A stretch of DNA of 21,332 nt from positions 1 through 21,332 of the forward strand of contig JBBQSF010000050.1 in the NCBI GenBank assembly GCA_038214085.1, given 5' to 3'. Each line of letters opens with the position of its first letter. Positions within the stretch are counted from its first letter, which is position 1. Made by a program: the position numbers and the translations under genes. The notes beneath the pieces are model-generated. The model made no database searches. It worked only from the letters and a program-made list of their open reading frames with translations, and was not told the DNA's origin. Shown here piece by piece: positions 7,301-15,274 of the stretch. The DNA comes from JBBQSF01 sp038214085. Lineage in GTDB: Bacteria; Bacteroidota; Bacteroidia; Bacteroidales; CG2-30-32-10.

Positions 7301-8570
7301 AATAACTCAGATTAAATATTCCATCTACACCGTTCAGATATGATGGGGCGAAAATAACTTTAACATTAGAATCAGGGGCATTGTCAATTCCATTGGCTTT
7401 AAGCGCTCTTAAAACGGGATCAAGTTCAGCATCATGCAAATAATGCGACAGATATTCATTGGTGATGGGTTCCGCAAAATCAGGGTTTTCCATCCTTTCA
7501 ATAACTTCTCTTCGCGCACCGGCCTGATTTGCTGGCACCATAATAAAAGCAATGATTTTTTTTCCTAATCCTGCATCCTTATTAAGGATTCCTAAAGATT
7601 TTATGAACAAGTCGATTCCTTTGTTTTTGTATTCATAGCGACCGCTAATGCCTACAAGCATGGAATCTGGTTCCAGTTTTTGATTAACAATAGCTTCAGC
7701 TACTTTAAATGCTCTGGCTCGTGCTTCGGATCTCTTTTCTTCAAAAACATCTGCTTCGGGAACAAATGTATCTTCAAACCCATTTGGCGTAACAAAATCA
7801 ACAGGTTTTCCAAGAAAATATTTACATTCTTTGGCTGTTATTTCACTAACAGTTGTGAAACAATCAGCATGTTTTGCCGAAAGTTTCTCAAGAGATTGCT
7901 TGGATACTATACCAAATTCTTTTGAAAGATTATCCGCAGAATATGTTTCAATATTACTGTATAAAGGCATACCGTTTCCGGCAATTGAACGTGCCATTGC
8001 TGTTGCATGAGTAGTAAATACATTTCCGATCTGAGGTATTCTATCCTTAAGATATAATATTCCGGAACCGGTCATCCATTCGTGAAACTGAGCAATAACT
8101 TTATCTCTTCCTGTAATAAAATAATCATAAAAACTTTCAATTATTTTTGCAGATGCATAACCAAATAAAGCTGGTTCAACATAATCCCACTGACCGGAAA
8201 GCGAATCGAGATAATATTTTTCCCATAACTCTTTAAATATTTTATCCTTGATGGCAAAATATGGAGTAAAATCCACAAGAATTGCGATAGGGTTACCTGA
8301 AATATTCCATCTGCCAATTTTAAAGCGTAATCCCGCCCTTTCTGCTTCTTCCCGCCAGGACCGGAATAAAAAACGATCTTCGAGAAACTCAGGGTTATTA
8401 CGGGTTTCTTTCCAAACATCGGGACCGATTAAAATATAATTATCCTTTAGCTGATTCTGAAGTGTTATTGCTTTTGTAGAAATTACAGTGTAAATTCCAC
8501 CCACCTTGTTACATACCTCCCAACTGACTTCAAAAAGATAGTCAGGTTTTCTGAATTTCTGTTCTAACAT
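4305..8570 (-). CDS. Glycogen synthase (GT3) / alpha-glucan phosphorylase (GT35) fusion
   Basis: This 1421-residue protein joins two opposing enzymes. Residues 1 to about 550 are a GT3 glycogen synthase of the fungal/animal type, with KVGGIYTVI (22-30), QFHEW (161-165), TTHAT (186-190), GRYEYKNKG (310-318), and YYEPWGYTPME (438-448) with the paired glutamates Glu440 and Glu448. Residues from about 580 to the end are a short-type alpha-glucan phosphorylase. An N-terminal DUF3417-like segment starts near 588 (LVKLSRNLWWCW). Then come YFSMEFGLHDS (674-684), FHCNEGHAAF (841-850), TTHTPVPAGHD (881-891) and EASGTSGQK, whose Lys1176 should hold pyridoxal phosphate. The synthase half would add glucose from a nucleotide sugar (UDP-glucose in characterised GT3 enzymes). 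The phosphorylase half would release glucose-1-phosphate. I recall such fusions in other Bacteroidota. No truncation is seen and all key residues are intact. Confidence 0.93.
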   Translation of the reverse strand: MLEQKFRKPDYLFEVSWEVCNKVGGIYTVISTKAITLQNQLKDNYILIGPDVWKETRNNPEFLEDRFLFRSWREEAERAGLRFKIGRWNISGNPIAILVDFTPYFAIKDKIFKELWEKYYLDSLSGQWDYVEPALFGYASAKIIESFYDYFITGRDKVIAQFHEWMTGSGILYLKDRIPQIGNVFTTHATAMARSIAGNGMPLYSNIETYSADNLSKEFGIVSKQSLEKLSAKHADCFTTVSEITAKECKYFLGKPVDFVTPNGFEDTFVPEADVFEEKRSEARARAFKVAEAIVNQKLEPDSMLVGISGRYEYKNKGIDLFIKSLGILNKDAGLGKKIIAFIMVPANQAGARREVIERMENPDFAEPITNEYLSHYLHDAELDPVLRALKANGIDNAPDSNVKVIFAPSYLNGVDGIFNLSYFEFIIGFDVTVFPSYYEPWGYTPMESLAFKIPTITTTLAGFGMWVNQNFGKLDEGVAVIERDDNNDEYVVSQITLNLLKCSNRSAEAKQNARNKAYEISRAVLWSNFIKHYLEAYSDTLNKVSLRKELFRSKQVPEHIALPSSIAEANKPVWKKMMVKSEFPDGLSSLVKLSRNLWWCWNYEASELFQSIDSDLWEQCSHNPVALLDMLSYDQLLNLEKDIEFLLRLEKVYTKFHNYMIANCDKPEDQIAYFSMEFGLHDSVKIFSGGLGVLAGDYLKQASDSNVNLVGIGLLYRYGYFKQNLSFSGEQLEAIIPQRFTHLPIQPVRTGKSDNPNNGWLKIKVALPGRTLYAKVWKIDVGRVPLYLLDTDIEENIEADKSITYQLYGGDWENRLKQELLLGVGGIRLLDALGLSPQLFHCNEGHAAFIGLERLRKFVQDDMFTFNEASEIVRASTLFTTHTPVPAGHDAFSEDLLRAYIPHYAERLNIGWETFMNLGRYNENDLNQKFSMSVLAAKLSQEINGVSRIHGRVTREMFCKMWEGYFPDELHIGYVTNGVHYPTWTSKYWRELYEETFGPEFMDNLSDKEYWRKIFHISDDKVWKIRQNLRKELIDYIKERATDSLAKRLESPKIIVEIIDTLNENALTIGFARRFATYKRAHLLFTNLEKLSKILNNPEKPVQFIFAGKAHPQDKAGQDLIKRIIEVSRMKEFIGKIIFLENYDMQLATKLVQGVDIWLNTPTRPLEASGTSGQKAVMNGVVNFSVLDGWWAEGYIEKAGWALKEENTFENPDYQDQLDAETIYDIIEDEIVPLFYKRDKQNIPTKWISYVKNTIAEIAPQFTTKRMIDDYMNKYYTKMFERSRMLNDNDYELVKKLSAWKKKVIRAWNGIAVVSVDTPDSSKKPFKLGEKFVCEVTLDLNELLPGDIGIEVVFGQKEMDVVKNVVYKKEMDLYKHERNIATFRIEIFVTRSGVFDYAFRVFPKHDLLPHRMDFNLVKWI

Positions 8571-8599
8571 TGTAATATTTTTAAACTTGAATAATAGAG

Positions 8600-8607
8600 C
8601 AAAATTA
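8600..8607 (-). promoter_or_regulatory. Candidate -7 promoter box for the synthase-phosphorylase gene
   Basis: On the minus strand this reads TAATTTTG, matching TAnnTTTG. Transcription would start near 8593 and leave a leader of about 23 bases before the ATG at 8570. The nearest upstream TTG is about 29 bases away, further than the usual 19-21, so the -33 element is weak or absent. The 161-base gap behind the GH57 gene supports an independent promoter. Confidence 0.35.
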
Positions 8608-8693
8608 ACAATAATAAATTTTATAGTCTATTAAAACAATTGATGAGAAATTAACAAATTGTGAATAACCTATAATTTAGCCACAATTATATG

Positions 8694-8707
8694 GGTCAAA
8701 ATTGACC
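8694..8707. promoter_or_regulatory. Operator-like palindrome between the GH57 and fusion genes
   Basis: GGTCAAAATTGACC has 6-base perfect arms around a 2-base centre. It lies 87 bases upstream of the predicted -7 box of the fusion gene and 24 bases beyond the GH57 stop. The size and symmetry suit a dimeric repressor or activator site. No regulator of glycogen metabolism is in the window, so the binding partner is unknown. Confidence 0.35.
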
Positions 8708-8731
8708 AAAAAACGAATAAAATATTGCTTT

Positions 8732-10321
8732 TTATTTTGAAGAATGCTTCAATATTAATTCTTCAATATATTTTCGAGCATCCTTTATAGCAGCGGCAGT
8801 TGGTCGGCTTATTCTTTTATTTGCTGCATTGAATTTTTTAAGATATGTTACTGTAAAATTATAAGTAAACTTCTCTTTTAGATCAGTATTTGTACCACGA
8901 AGTGCCAGTGCAATTAATTCTGGTTCGCATTCCTTGATTGCCTTTTTCAAAAGTGTATTCTGAATTTCGGTAATTTCCTCGAATGCAATATTGTTCACTG
9001 ATTTTTTAACAGTTGCTTTTTTAACAAGCTTTTCTGAAGTTTTACTTAGATTTTCGAGAGAATCATCCTGATATTTTTCAATAGTTTCAGAAGATTTCGA
9101 AATTTCAGGTTTTTCAGAATCTGCAACAAAACCAGGACATTTTGCATTTATCCTTATTAGAAAATCTGAAAGGATATTCATGTAATTGATATATGCTTCG
9201 TATGGTGTGTTGTAGGGATTAAAGTATTTATGAACATCGCCATCGGAGAAGAACTTGGTACACATGTAATAGAAATGGTCGCTTGTTTGAAGATATTTCC
9301 AATCGCGGAGAATAGCTTCATCATTGCAATGCTTAACTTTTTGCTCAATTTCGTAAAGTTTAGCAAAAGCATCGTCCTGAAGTTCGTTTCCAAGCCATGC
9401 TGTGAGATCGCGTTCCTCATCGGCCCAAGAAATTGGAAAAGGAACATGAACGGCAGAAACAGGTTGCAATAATTCGGATAATTCAGATGGAGTGTGAAAT
9501 TCGAAATTTGAATGAGAAAAAACCCGCGATGGCAGTGCTTTCAGAAATTCAAATATACCTGTTTCAGGCCACTGATGTTCACCAAATGTTTCATAGTCCA
9601 TAAACAAATTCACCACTTCCTGATTCTGCTCAACAGCATTAAGCCAATCAACATATTTTTCGGCAGTCAATGGCCATTCGCCCCATGAGCGTTGGGAAAA
9701 GCGGAATGCGATATCGTCGCTAAGCTGATAATTTTTTAAAAGTAATTTAAGTTTTGGGTTAATGGCATTGCAATACATAAAGTTGGGACTTTTCCATCCC
9801 AGCACATGCTTTGCGCCTTCGGTAAGTTGAGTTTTGTAACCCATTTCAGCTACCATTTCTCCAATACCATCAGAATAAATCAACTCTGTATTTCTGAAAG
9901 TAACAGGTTTTTTTCCAAATAATCTTTCAATCTTAGCTGCTTGCTGGCTCACCTGACTAATAAATTCCTCTTTACTAATTAATGCACTCAAGGAGTGGGA
10001 ATAAGTTTCAGCAAGGAATTCAACACAACCGGTTTCGGCCAAACGCTGGAAGCTTTCAATCACTTCTGGAGTGTACATCTCAAACTGATCAAGTGCAGTT
10101 CCGGAAATGGAATAACTAATTTTAAATCTTGTTCCGTATTCCTTGATAAGGTTAAGCAAAACATTGTTTGTAGGCAAATAGCATTTATCGGCAACCCTTC
10201 GCATGATGTAACGGTTTTGAAAATCATCGTAATAATGATGGTTAACGCCGATATCAAAAAAACGGTAGGTTCTTAACCGAAAAGGTTGGTGCACCTGAAA
10301 GTAAAAACAAATTGCTCTCAT
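8732..10321 (-). CDS. GH57 family alpha-amylase/glucanotransferase with FliG-C-like C-terminal tail
   Basis: The product has 529 residues. Residues 1 to about 400 are a glycoside hydrolase family 57 domain: HQP (11-13), ETYSHS (105-110), RNTELIYS (143-150) with nucleophile candidate Glu146, MDYETFGEHQW (241-251) with acid/base candidate Asp242, and TSDHFYY (347-352). Family members include amylases, 4-alpha-glucanotransferases and branching enzymes; the sequence does not settle which. No signal peptide is present, so it acts in the cytoplasm, fitting a role in glycogen turnover or branching. Residues from about 400 to 445 are a charged Ser/Glu/Lys-rich linker. The last 75 or so look like the C-terminal domain of FliG (see findings). 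It lies 6 bases behind the GT4 gene, in one operon with it and the debranching enzyme. Confidence 0.9.
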   Translation of the reverse strand: MRAICFYFQVHQPFRLRTYRFFDIGVNHHYYDDFQNRYIMRRVADKCYLPTNNVLLNLIKEYGTRFKISYSISGTALDQFEMYTPEVIESFQRLAETGCVEFLAETYSHSLSALISKEEFISQVSQQAAKIERLFGKKPVTFRNTELIYSDGIGEMVAEMGYKTQLTEGAKHVLGWKSPNFMYCNAINPKLKLLLKNYQLSDDIAFRFSQRSWGEWPLTAEKYVDWLNAVEQNQEVVNLFMDYETFGEHQWPETGIFEFLKALPSRVFSHSNFEFHTPSELSELLQPVSAVHVPFPISWADEERDLTAWLGNELQDDAFAKLYEIEQKVKHCNDEAILRDWKYLQTSDHFYYMCTKFFSDGDVHKYFNPYNTPYEAYINYMNILSDFLIRINAKCPGFVADSEKPEISKSSETIEKYQDDSLENLSKTSEKLVKKATVKKSVNNIAFEEITEIQNTLLKKAIKECEPELIALALRGTNTDLKEKFTYNFTVTYLKKFNAANKRISRPTAAAIKDARKYIEELILKHSSK

Positions 10322-10327
10322 TATAAA

Positions 10328-11638
10328 TTATTTCTGTTCGTAATTAAATTTTTCTATAGCCTCTTGATAAACATATTTCACATTATAGGCTGAGTTATCC
10401 CATTTCATATTGTCAACTTCTTCTTTACCAAGTCTGATAAACATTTTCGATAAAGCATCATAATGTAATAGTCCATAAATAGCATCAGCCATTGCATCAA
10501 TATCCCAAAAATCAAGTTTAATTGCATGATGTAGAATTTCCGAAACTCCTGATTGCTTAGATATAACAACAGGAACATTCGACCTCATTGCTTCAAGTGG
10601 TGAAATACCAAAAGGTTCCGAAACTGAAGGCATTACATAAACATCGCTCATTGCAAACATTCTATCAACTTCATCACCTTTTAGAAACCCAGTAAAATGG
10701 AACTTTGTAGATATTTTTAATTGTGCAACTCGTCGAACAATTTTATTAAACATGTCGCCCTGCCCTGCCATAACAAACCTAACATTGTCATCTTTTTTCA
10801 ATACTTTATTCGCAGCTTCTACAAAATAGTCAGGTCCTTTCTGAAATGTAACTCTACCTAAAAAAGTTACAATTTTCTCTTTAACATTTCTTGAATTTGT
10901 AAAAGCTGATTCGTTTTCAGGTGGATCAACAGCATTGTAAACCGTAACTACCTTATCAGGATTTATTCCATAACGGTCAATCACAATCTGGCGTGTAAGA
11001 TTAGAAACTGTAATTACCATATCTGCAGCTTCCATTCCCTTGCGTTCGATTTCGTAAACATTATGATTGATATGCTCACCCGAACGGTCAAATTCAGTTG
11101 CATGCACATGAACCACCAAAGGTTTATTGCTTATCTTTTTTGCTGCAATGCCTGCGGGATATGTCAGCCAGTCGTGAGCATGAATAACATCAAATGTATT
11201 TTTCGAGGCAATACTCGAAGCTACAAGAGCATATCTGGAAACTTCCTGCATAAGGTCTTTCTCATATTTTCCAGAAAATTTAAAATTACTCGAAAACACA
11301 GAATTATCAACATCAATATGATCTAGAGCCGATTCTTTTATTATCCGTTCAAATTCTTCAGGACTAACATACGGAATCAAATTGGAACCAATTTCCATAT
11401 ATGTAATTTGTTTCCAGTATTCCTGATGTAAGGAATTATGTATATCGATAGTAACATCGCTGGCATTCACAAGTCGGACTGCATCCTGACTTTCATCGCC
11501 ATAAGCTTTGGGTACCACAAACAGCACTTCCACACCATGTTTTGCAAGGCCCTTAGTTAAGCCAAAACATGCTGTACCCAGCCCTCCTGTAATGTGCGGA
11601 GGAAATTCCCATCCAAACATCAATACTTTCATATACAA
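10328..11638 (-). CDS. GT4 glycosyltransferase of the glycogen operon
   Basis: The 436-residue protein has the two-Rossmann GT-B layout. The N-terminal FGWEFPPHITGGLG (8-21) carries the Gly-rich loop seen in glycogen/starch synthase-like enzymes. IHAHDW (152-157) and HVHATEFDRSGE (177-188) follow. The C-terminal half has FLGRVTFQKGPDYF (259-272), FTGFLKGDEV (315-324) and the EX7E motif EPFGISPLE (Glu341, Glu349) that binds the nucleotide sugar. It probably extends or primes alpha-glucan chains in the cytoplasm, but donor and acceptor cannot be read from the sequence. Met3 (MKVLMFGW) may be the true start rather than Met1. It starts 3 bases after the debranching enzyme stop and ends 6 bases before GH57, so translation of the three is probably coupled. 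Confidence 0.87.
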   Translation of the reverse strand: MYMKVLMFGWEFPPHITGGLGTACFGLTKGLAKHGVEVLFVVPKAYGDESQDAVRLVNASDVTIDIHNSLHQEYWKQITYMEIGSNLIPYVSPEEFERIIKESALDHIDVDNSVFSSNFKFSGKYEKDLMQEVSRYALVASSIASKNTFDVIHAHDWLTYPAGIAAKKISNKPLVVHVHATEFDRSGEHINHNVYEIERKGMEAADMVITVSNLTRQIVIDRYGINPDKVVTVYNAVDPPENESAFTNSRNVKEKIVTFLGRVTFQKGPDYFVEAANKVLKKDDNVRFVMAGQGDMFNKIVRRVAQLKISTKFHFTGFLKGDEVDRMFAMSDVYVMPSVSEPFGISPLEAMRSNVPVVISKQSGVSEILHHAIKLDFWDIDAMADAIYGLLHYDALSKMFIRLGKEEVDNMKWDNSAYNVKYVYQEAIEKFNYEQK

Positions 11639-11641
11639 GTG

Positions 11642-13612
11642 TTAACTAACATTGGTAAATAAATCCATTCGTTCATATTCATTAATTAAATCGCCCATTC
11701 TTAGTACTTCGGCAACGCTCCATGCTTGAGAAATGGCTCCTCGTGCGGTATGTGGCGGGTCTCCATCGTATATTTCTGAAATGGAGCCAATTCCATGGTC
11801 TTTAAGATCTTCTTCAAATCCTTCGTACAAGGAAATAATTAACGGCAAACCTGATTTACCATACAACTTAAGATAACCTTCGGCAAAATGCCCTAGTAGC
11901 CAGGGCCACACTGTTCCCTGATGGTAAGCCTGATCTCGTGTAGGCTGGTCACCTTCGTACACACCTTTATAATCAGGATGCTGAGGCGATAAAGTTCTTA
12001 AACCCCTAGGAGTTAGAAGCTCTTTTTGAATTACATCGAGAATCAGTTGTCTGATTTTTTCACTTAATACTATATACGGCAATGAAGTAGCAAAAACCAT
12101 ATTTGGACGAACTGAAAAATCTTTAAAATCGCCATTCACATAATCGGCAAGGTAGCCTTTATCTTTGCTCCAGAAAGTTGGTTTGAAAGCAGCAACAAAA
12201 TTACAAGAAATAGGTGTCCATTCATCAACAAATGCTGTATCTCCAGCAATCTTTGCAACTTCAATACTGAACATTATAGCATTATACCAAAGGGAATTAA
12301 GCTCAACAGCAAGCCCAATTCGAGGAGTAACTGGTTTAGCTCCTACAACGGCATCCATCCATGTTACAGATTTACCGGGCTCTCCAGCATAAAGCAAACC
12401 GTTTTCGAGCATATGGATATTGAAAAAAGTTCCATCCTTGAAACCTCTTAAAATCATTTTTAATTTGGGACCATATTCTTCCCAAATTTTTGCCTGAGTT
12501 TCTGTGTACATAGCATATTGCTGCAATGCCCAAAAGAACCAGAGAGGTGCATCAGCTGAATTATAGGCTGTTTTGCCACCATGCCCTACATTGGGAAATA
12601 GTGGTCCGTTCAAATCGGTAATCATCGTATCAATAACCGCTTTGCAGGTAGCGGCATCATTCATGGGCAGTGTTAAACCGGGTAATGAAATAAAAGTATC
12701 CCTACCCCAGCGACCAAACCAAGGATATCCGGCAACTACTTCTACTTTTCTGCCCTTGCGTACAAAAAACTGTTGAGCAGCATTAAAAAGGCAGTTTTTA
12801 TATCCGTTACGAGGAGTTCTTTTGTTTATTTCTTCATCAAACAAATCGTTCAGCTCTGAAGAAACCTGCTCTTCAAGAGAAGCAGAGAAAACAATGCTTT
12901 CTCCTTTTTTAATCGATAATTCAAAATAACCGGGTACATAAAGATCTTCGCTGTATTCGTAACCCCGCTCTTGTTCTTCGGAATATTCAATATTGTAATT
13001 CCAGTCAGGAACATGAACATATTCACATTTTTTAGAAAATTGCATATTCAAAATGGAATAGCCGGAATACATTCTTACAGAAATTCCATTTTTAATTTTT
13101 TCATATTTGGTATCAACAGAAACATTTGCTTTACTTAATTTATTTACATTTCGGAATGCAAGAAAAGGTTTAAATCTTAATATTGTAGGTGAATGCGCTT
13201 CCACACATGTGTAACGCAACAGCGCAGTATCTTCAGTGGATGCAAACAGTGATTCTTTTTTCAGCAACACACCGCCAACTCTGTAAAACGTTGTTGGTAT
13301 AGGGTCTGTTGTAAAATCTCTTACATATTTATGGCCTTTAGGATGGTAAACTCCACCTGGGTATTTGTGTATTCCCAAATTAAATTCGGCTTCATGCTGA
13401 ATAACTGTAACATCAAGGGTCGACAGCAACACATGATTTTCATTGTCGATAGTTGGTTGCGGACAAATCAACAAACCATGATACTTGCGTGTGTTACATC
13501 CAATAATAGTTGTGCTTGAATAAGATCCGGCCCTATTGGTGCGCAGCAATTCTTTTTCGAGAGAATATTCAAGATTGACCAGTTGATTTTTATCGAAATT
13601 AATATAGCTCAT
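11642..13612 (-). CDS. Glycogen debranching enzyme (amylo-alpha-1,6-glucosidase, GH133 type)
   Basis: The 656-residue protein has an N-terminal beta-rich domain (about 14-245; LLRTNRAGSYSSTTIIGCNT, then RKYHGLL) typical of bacterial debranching enzymes. An alpha/alpha-barrel catalytic domain follows (about 265-645). Conserved segments are GYPWFGRWGRDTF (295-307), ADAPLWFF (353-360), TWMDA (417-421), VELNSLWYNA (436-445), RPNMVFA (502-508), YHQGTVWPWLLGHF (563-576) and EIYDGDPPHTARGA (613-626). It hydrolyses alpha-1,6 branch-point glucose in glycogen, exposing linear chains to phosphorylase. No signal peptide is seen, so it is cytoplasmic. It is the first gene of the minus-strand operon, with a -7 box 39 bases upstream. 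Its partners are the GT4 and GH57 genes and, further down, the phosphorylase half of the fusion. Confidence 0.93.
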   Translation of the reverse strand: MSYINFDKNQLVNLEYSLEKELLRTNRAGSYSSTTIIGCNTRKYHGLLICPQPTIDNENHVLLSTLDVTVIQHEAEFNLGIHKYPGGVYHPKGHKYVRDFTTDPIPTTFYRVGGVLLKKESLFASTEDTALLRYTCVEAHSPTILRFKPFLAFRNVNKLSKANVSVDTKYEKIKNGISVRMYSGYSILNMQFSKKCEYVHVPDWNYNIEYSEEQERGYEYSEDLYVPGYFELSIKKGESIVFSASLEEQVSSELNDLFDEEINKRTPRNGYKNCLFNAAQQFFVRKGRKVEVVAGYPWFGRWGRDTFISLPGLTLPMNDAATCKAVIDTMITDLNGPLFPNVGHGGKTAYNSADAPLWFFWALQQYAMYTETQAKIWEEYGPKLKMILRGFKDGTFFNIHMLENGLLYAGEPGKSVTWMDAVVGAKPVTPRIGLAVELNSLWYNAIMFSIEVAKIAGDTAFVDEWTPISCNFVAAFKPTFWSKDKGYLADYVNGDFKDFSVRPNMVFATSLPYIVLSEKIRQLILDVIQKELLTPRGLRTLSPQHPDYKGVYEGDQPTRDQAYHQGTVWPWLLGHFAEGYLKLYGKSGLPLIISLYEGFEEDLKDHGIGSISEIYDGDPPHTARGAISQAWSVAEVLRMGDLINEYERMDLFTNVS

Positions 13613-13650
13613 AGATCCGCAATATCTTTATTTTTATATAATTATTTTTG

Positions 13651-13658
13651 CAAAGATA
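13651..13658 (-). promoter_or_regulatory. -7 promoter box of the glycogen operon
   Basis: On the minus strand this reads TATCTTTG followed by CA, a good match to TAnnTTTG. A TTG lies 23 bases further upstream, slightly beyond the usual -33 distance. Transcription would begin near 13644, giving a leader of about 32 bases to the ATG at 13612. It is the leftward member of a divergent promoter pair with 13790-13797. Confidence 0.55.
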
Positions 13659-13789
13659 GTAATAATTTATCGTTTAAATTACAACTTATATCTTAAATTT
13701 ACATTAAATAACTTGTTAAATATAGCGAATTTTATTTTTTGGTTAAAACAATATTTTATCGAAATTAGCGTATTCTAACTGTTTTAAAT

Positions 13790-13797
13790 TATTTTTG
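13790..13797 (+). promoter_or_regulatory. -7 promoter box of the beta-helix lipoprotein gene
   Basis: TATTTTTG followed by CAC matches TAnnTTTG. Transcription would start near 13804, leaving a leader of only about 10 bases before the ATG at 13815. No clear TTTG is seen at the -33 position. Confidence 0.45.
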
Positions 13798-13814
13798 CAC
13801 AGTCAAATTAAATT

Positions 13815-15269
13815 ATGATTAAAAAAACAAAAAGATATTGGTTGGCTGTCTTTATAGTTACAGTGGTTGTTCTTTTTTTCAGCCAATCCTGCAAAAAAGA
13901 TAATATTCTTACTGATAGTTCTGCCAAACTTAGCCTTTCGGCAGATACCATTCTTTTTGATACTGTTTTCACAACAATAGGATCATCTACTAAACAATTT
14001 AAAATTTTTAATTCGCACGATAAAACAATAAATATTTCCAAAATAAGACTTGCAGGGGGAACCAGTTCAAAGTTCAGAATAAATATTGATGGAGTTGCAA
14101 CTACAGAGGTTTCAGATATTGAAATTCCAGCAAACGACAGTATCTTTATTTTTGTAAAAGTAACCGTTGATCCTAACAACAGCAATAGTCCGCTGGTAAT
14201 AAGCGATTCCATTATTTTTGAAACCAACGGAAACATCCAGCAAGTGCAGTTGGTTGCCTGGGGACAGGATGCGTATTACCATACACCAAATTTACCTGTT
14301 GGAAACCCTTGGTATTCGATTATTCCATGCAATGATATCTGGACAAATGATAAGCCCCATGTAATTTATGGCTACGCCGTAGTTGATTCGGCCTGTTCTC
14401 TTACTATTGAGCAAGGAGCAAAAATACATTTTCACAATAATGGCATTTTATGGATATACAAGGACGGAACATTAAATGTTAAGGGAACGCTTGGAAATCC
14501 TGTAATTATGCAAGGCGACAGACTTGAGCCATATTACAGAAATGTCCCCGGACAGTGGGGCAGAATATGGTTTTCCAAAGGAAGTAAAAACAATAAAATC
14601 AATTATGCAGTTATAAAAAACGGGACTGTCGGCATTCATGTGGATACACTGGGGACACCGCTCACACAACCCACCTTAAAACTTACCAATACTATAATTG
14701 AAAACATGAGCGCTGCTGGAATTTTTGCTCAGGGCACATGGATTGAAGCGAACAATTGTGTAATCAGCAATTGCGGACAATACGGAATAATATTAAATAT
14801 TGGAGGAAAATATGATTTCCGGCATTGTACTATTGGAAACTATTGGGATTACTCGACAAGACAAACTCCGTCGCTAATTCTCAATAATTATTATAAGGAC
14901 ATTAACAATGTTTATCAGATAAGGAACCTAACACAGGCAAATTTCTCTAATTGTATTATTCATGGAAGTATTGGAGAGGAAGTGCTTCTGGATAGCTTCC
15001 CAAACTCCGGTATTTTCAATTTCAAATTTGTTAACTGTCTTTTAAAAACAGAACAAAACACCTCAAATCCATTTTACTACGAAAACTGCTTAATAAATTA
15101 CAGCCCTGGATTCAGTGATACTCAGAACGGGAATTTTGAATTACTTCCCGGTTCAGTAGCTATTAACAATGGAAATGTAAGTATTGGTGCGAGCGTTTTG
15201 TTTGATATATTAAGACATAATCGCACTATTGATTCAGCCCCAGATATCGGTGCATACGAAAAACAGTAA
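13815..15269 (+). CDS. Lipoprotein with Ig-like domain and right-handed beta-helix
   Basis: The 484-residue protein opens with a lipoprotein signal peptide (MIKKTKRYW, a hydrophobic run to FFSQSC) with Cys26 followed by KK, so it should be lipidated and exported. Residues about 40-150 look like an Ig-like domain of the ASPM/SPD-2/hydin type (DTVFTTIGSSTKQFKIFN, then PANDSIFIFVKVTVDP). Residues about 195-440 carry irregular beta-helix coils: LTIEQGAKIHFHNNGILWI, LNVKGTLGNPVIMQG, TIIENMSAAGIFAQG and similar rungs. The C-terminus (PGSVAINNGN to DIGAYE) matches the usual end of choice-of-anchor Q or pectate-lyase-like helices. No catalytic residues can be assigned; binding or processing of a polysaccharide at the cell surface is a guess. 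The gene stands alone and converges on sucD, 5 bases away. Confidence 0.82.
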   Translation: MIKKTKRYWLAVFIVTVVVLFFSQSCKKDNILTDSSAKLSLSADTILFDTVFTTIGSSTKQFKIFNSHDKTINISKIRLAGGTSSKFRINIDGVATTEVSDIEIPANDSIFIFVKVTVDPNNSNSPLVISDSIIFETNGNIQQVQLVAWGQDAYYHTPNLPVGNPWYSIIPCNDIWTNDKPHVIYGYAVVDSACSLTIEQGAKIHFHNNGILWIYKDGTLNVKGTLGNPVIMQGDRLEPYYRNVPGQWGRIWFSKGSKNNKINYAVIKNGTVGIHVDTLGTPLTQPTLKLTNTIIENMSAAGIFAQGTWIEANNCVISNCGQYGIILNIGGKYDFRHCTIGNYWDYSTRQTPSLILNNYYKDINNVYQIRNLTQANFSNCIIHGSIGEEVLLDSFPNSGIFNFKFVNCLLKTEQNTSNPFYYENCLINYSPGFSDTQNGNFELLPGSVAINNGNVSIGASVLFDILRHNRTIDSAPDIGAYEKQ

Positions 15270-15274
15270 TTTTT

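Noticed and set aside
13808..14236. A 142-codon minus-strand frame opposite the beta-helix lipoprotein gene
   Set aside because: It is a shadow of the plus-strand coding sequence, which has a lipoprotein signal and domain structure; the opposite frame has none.
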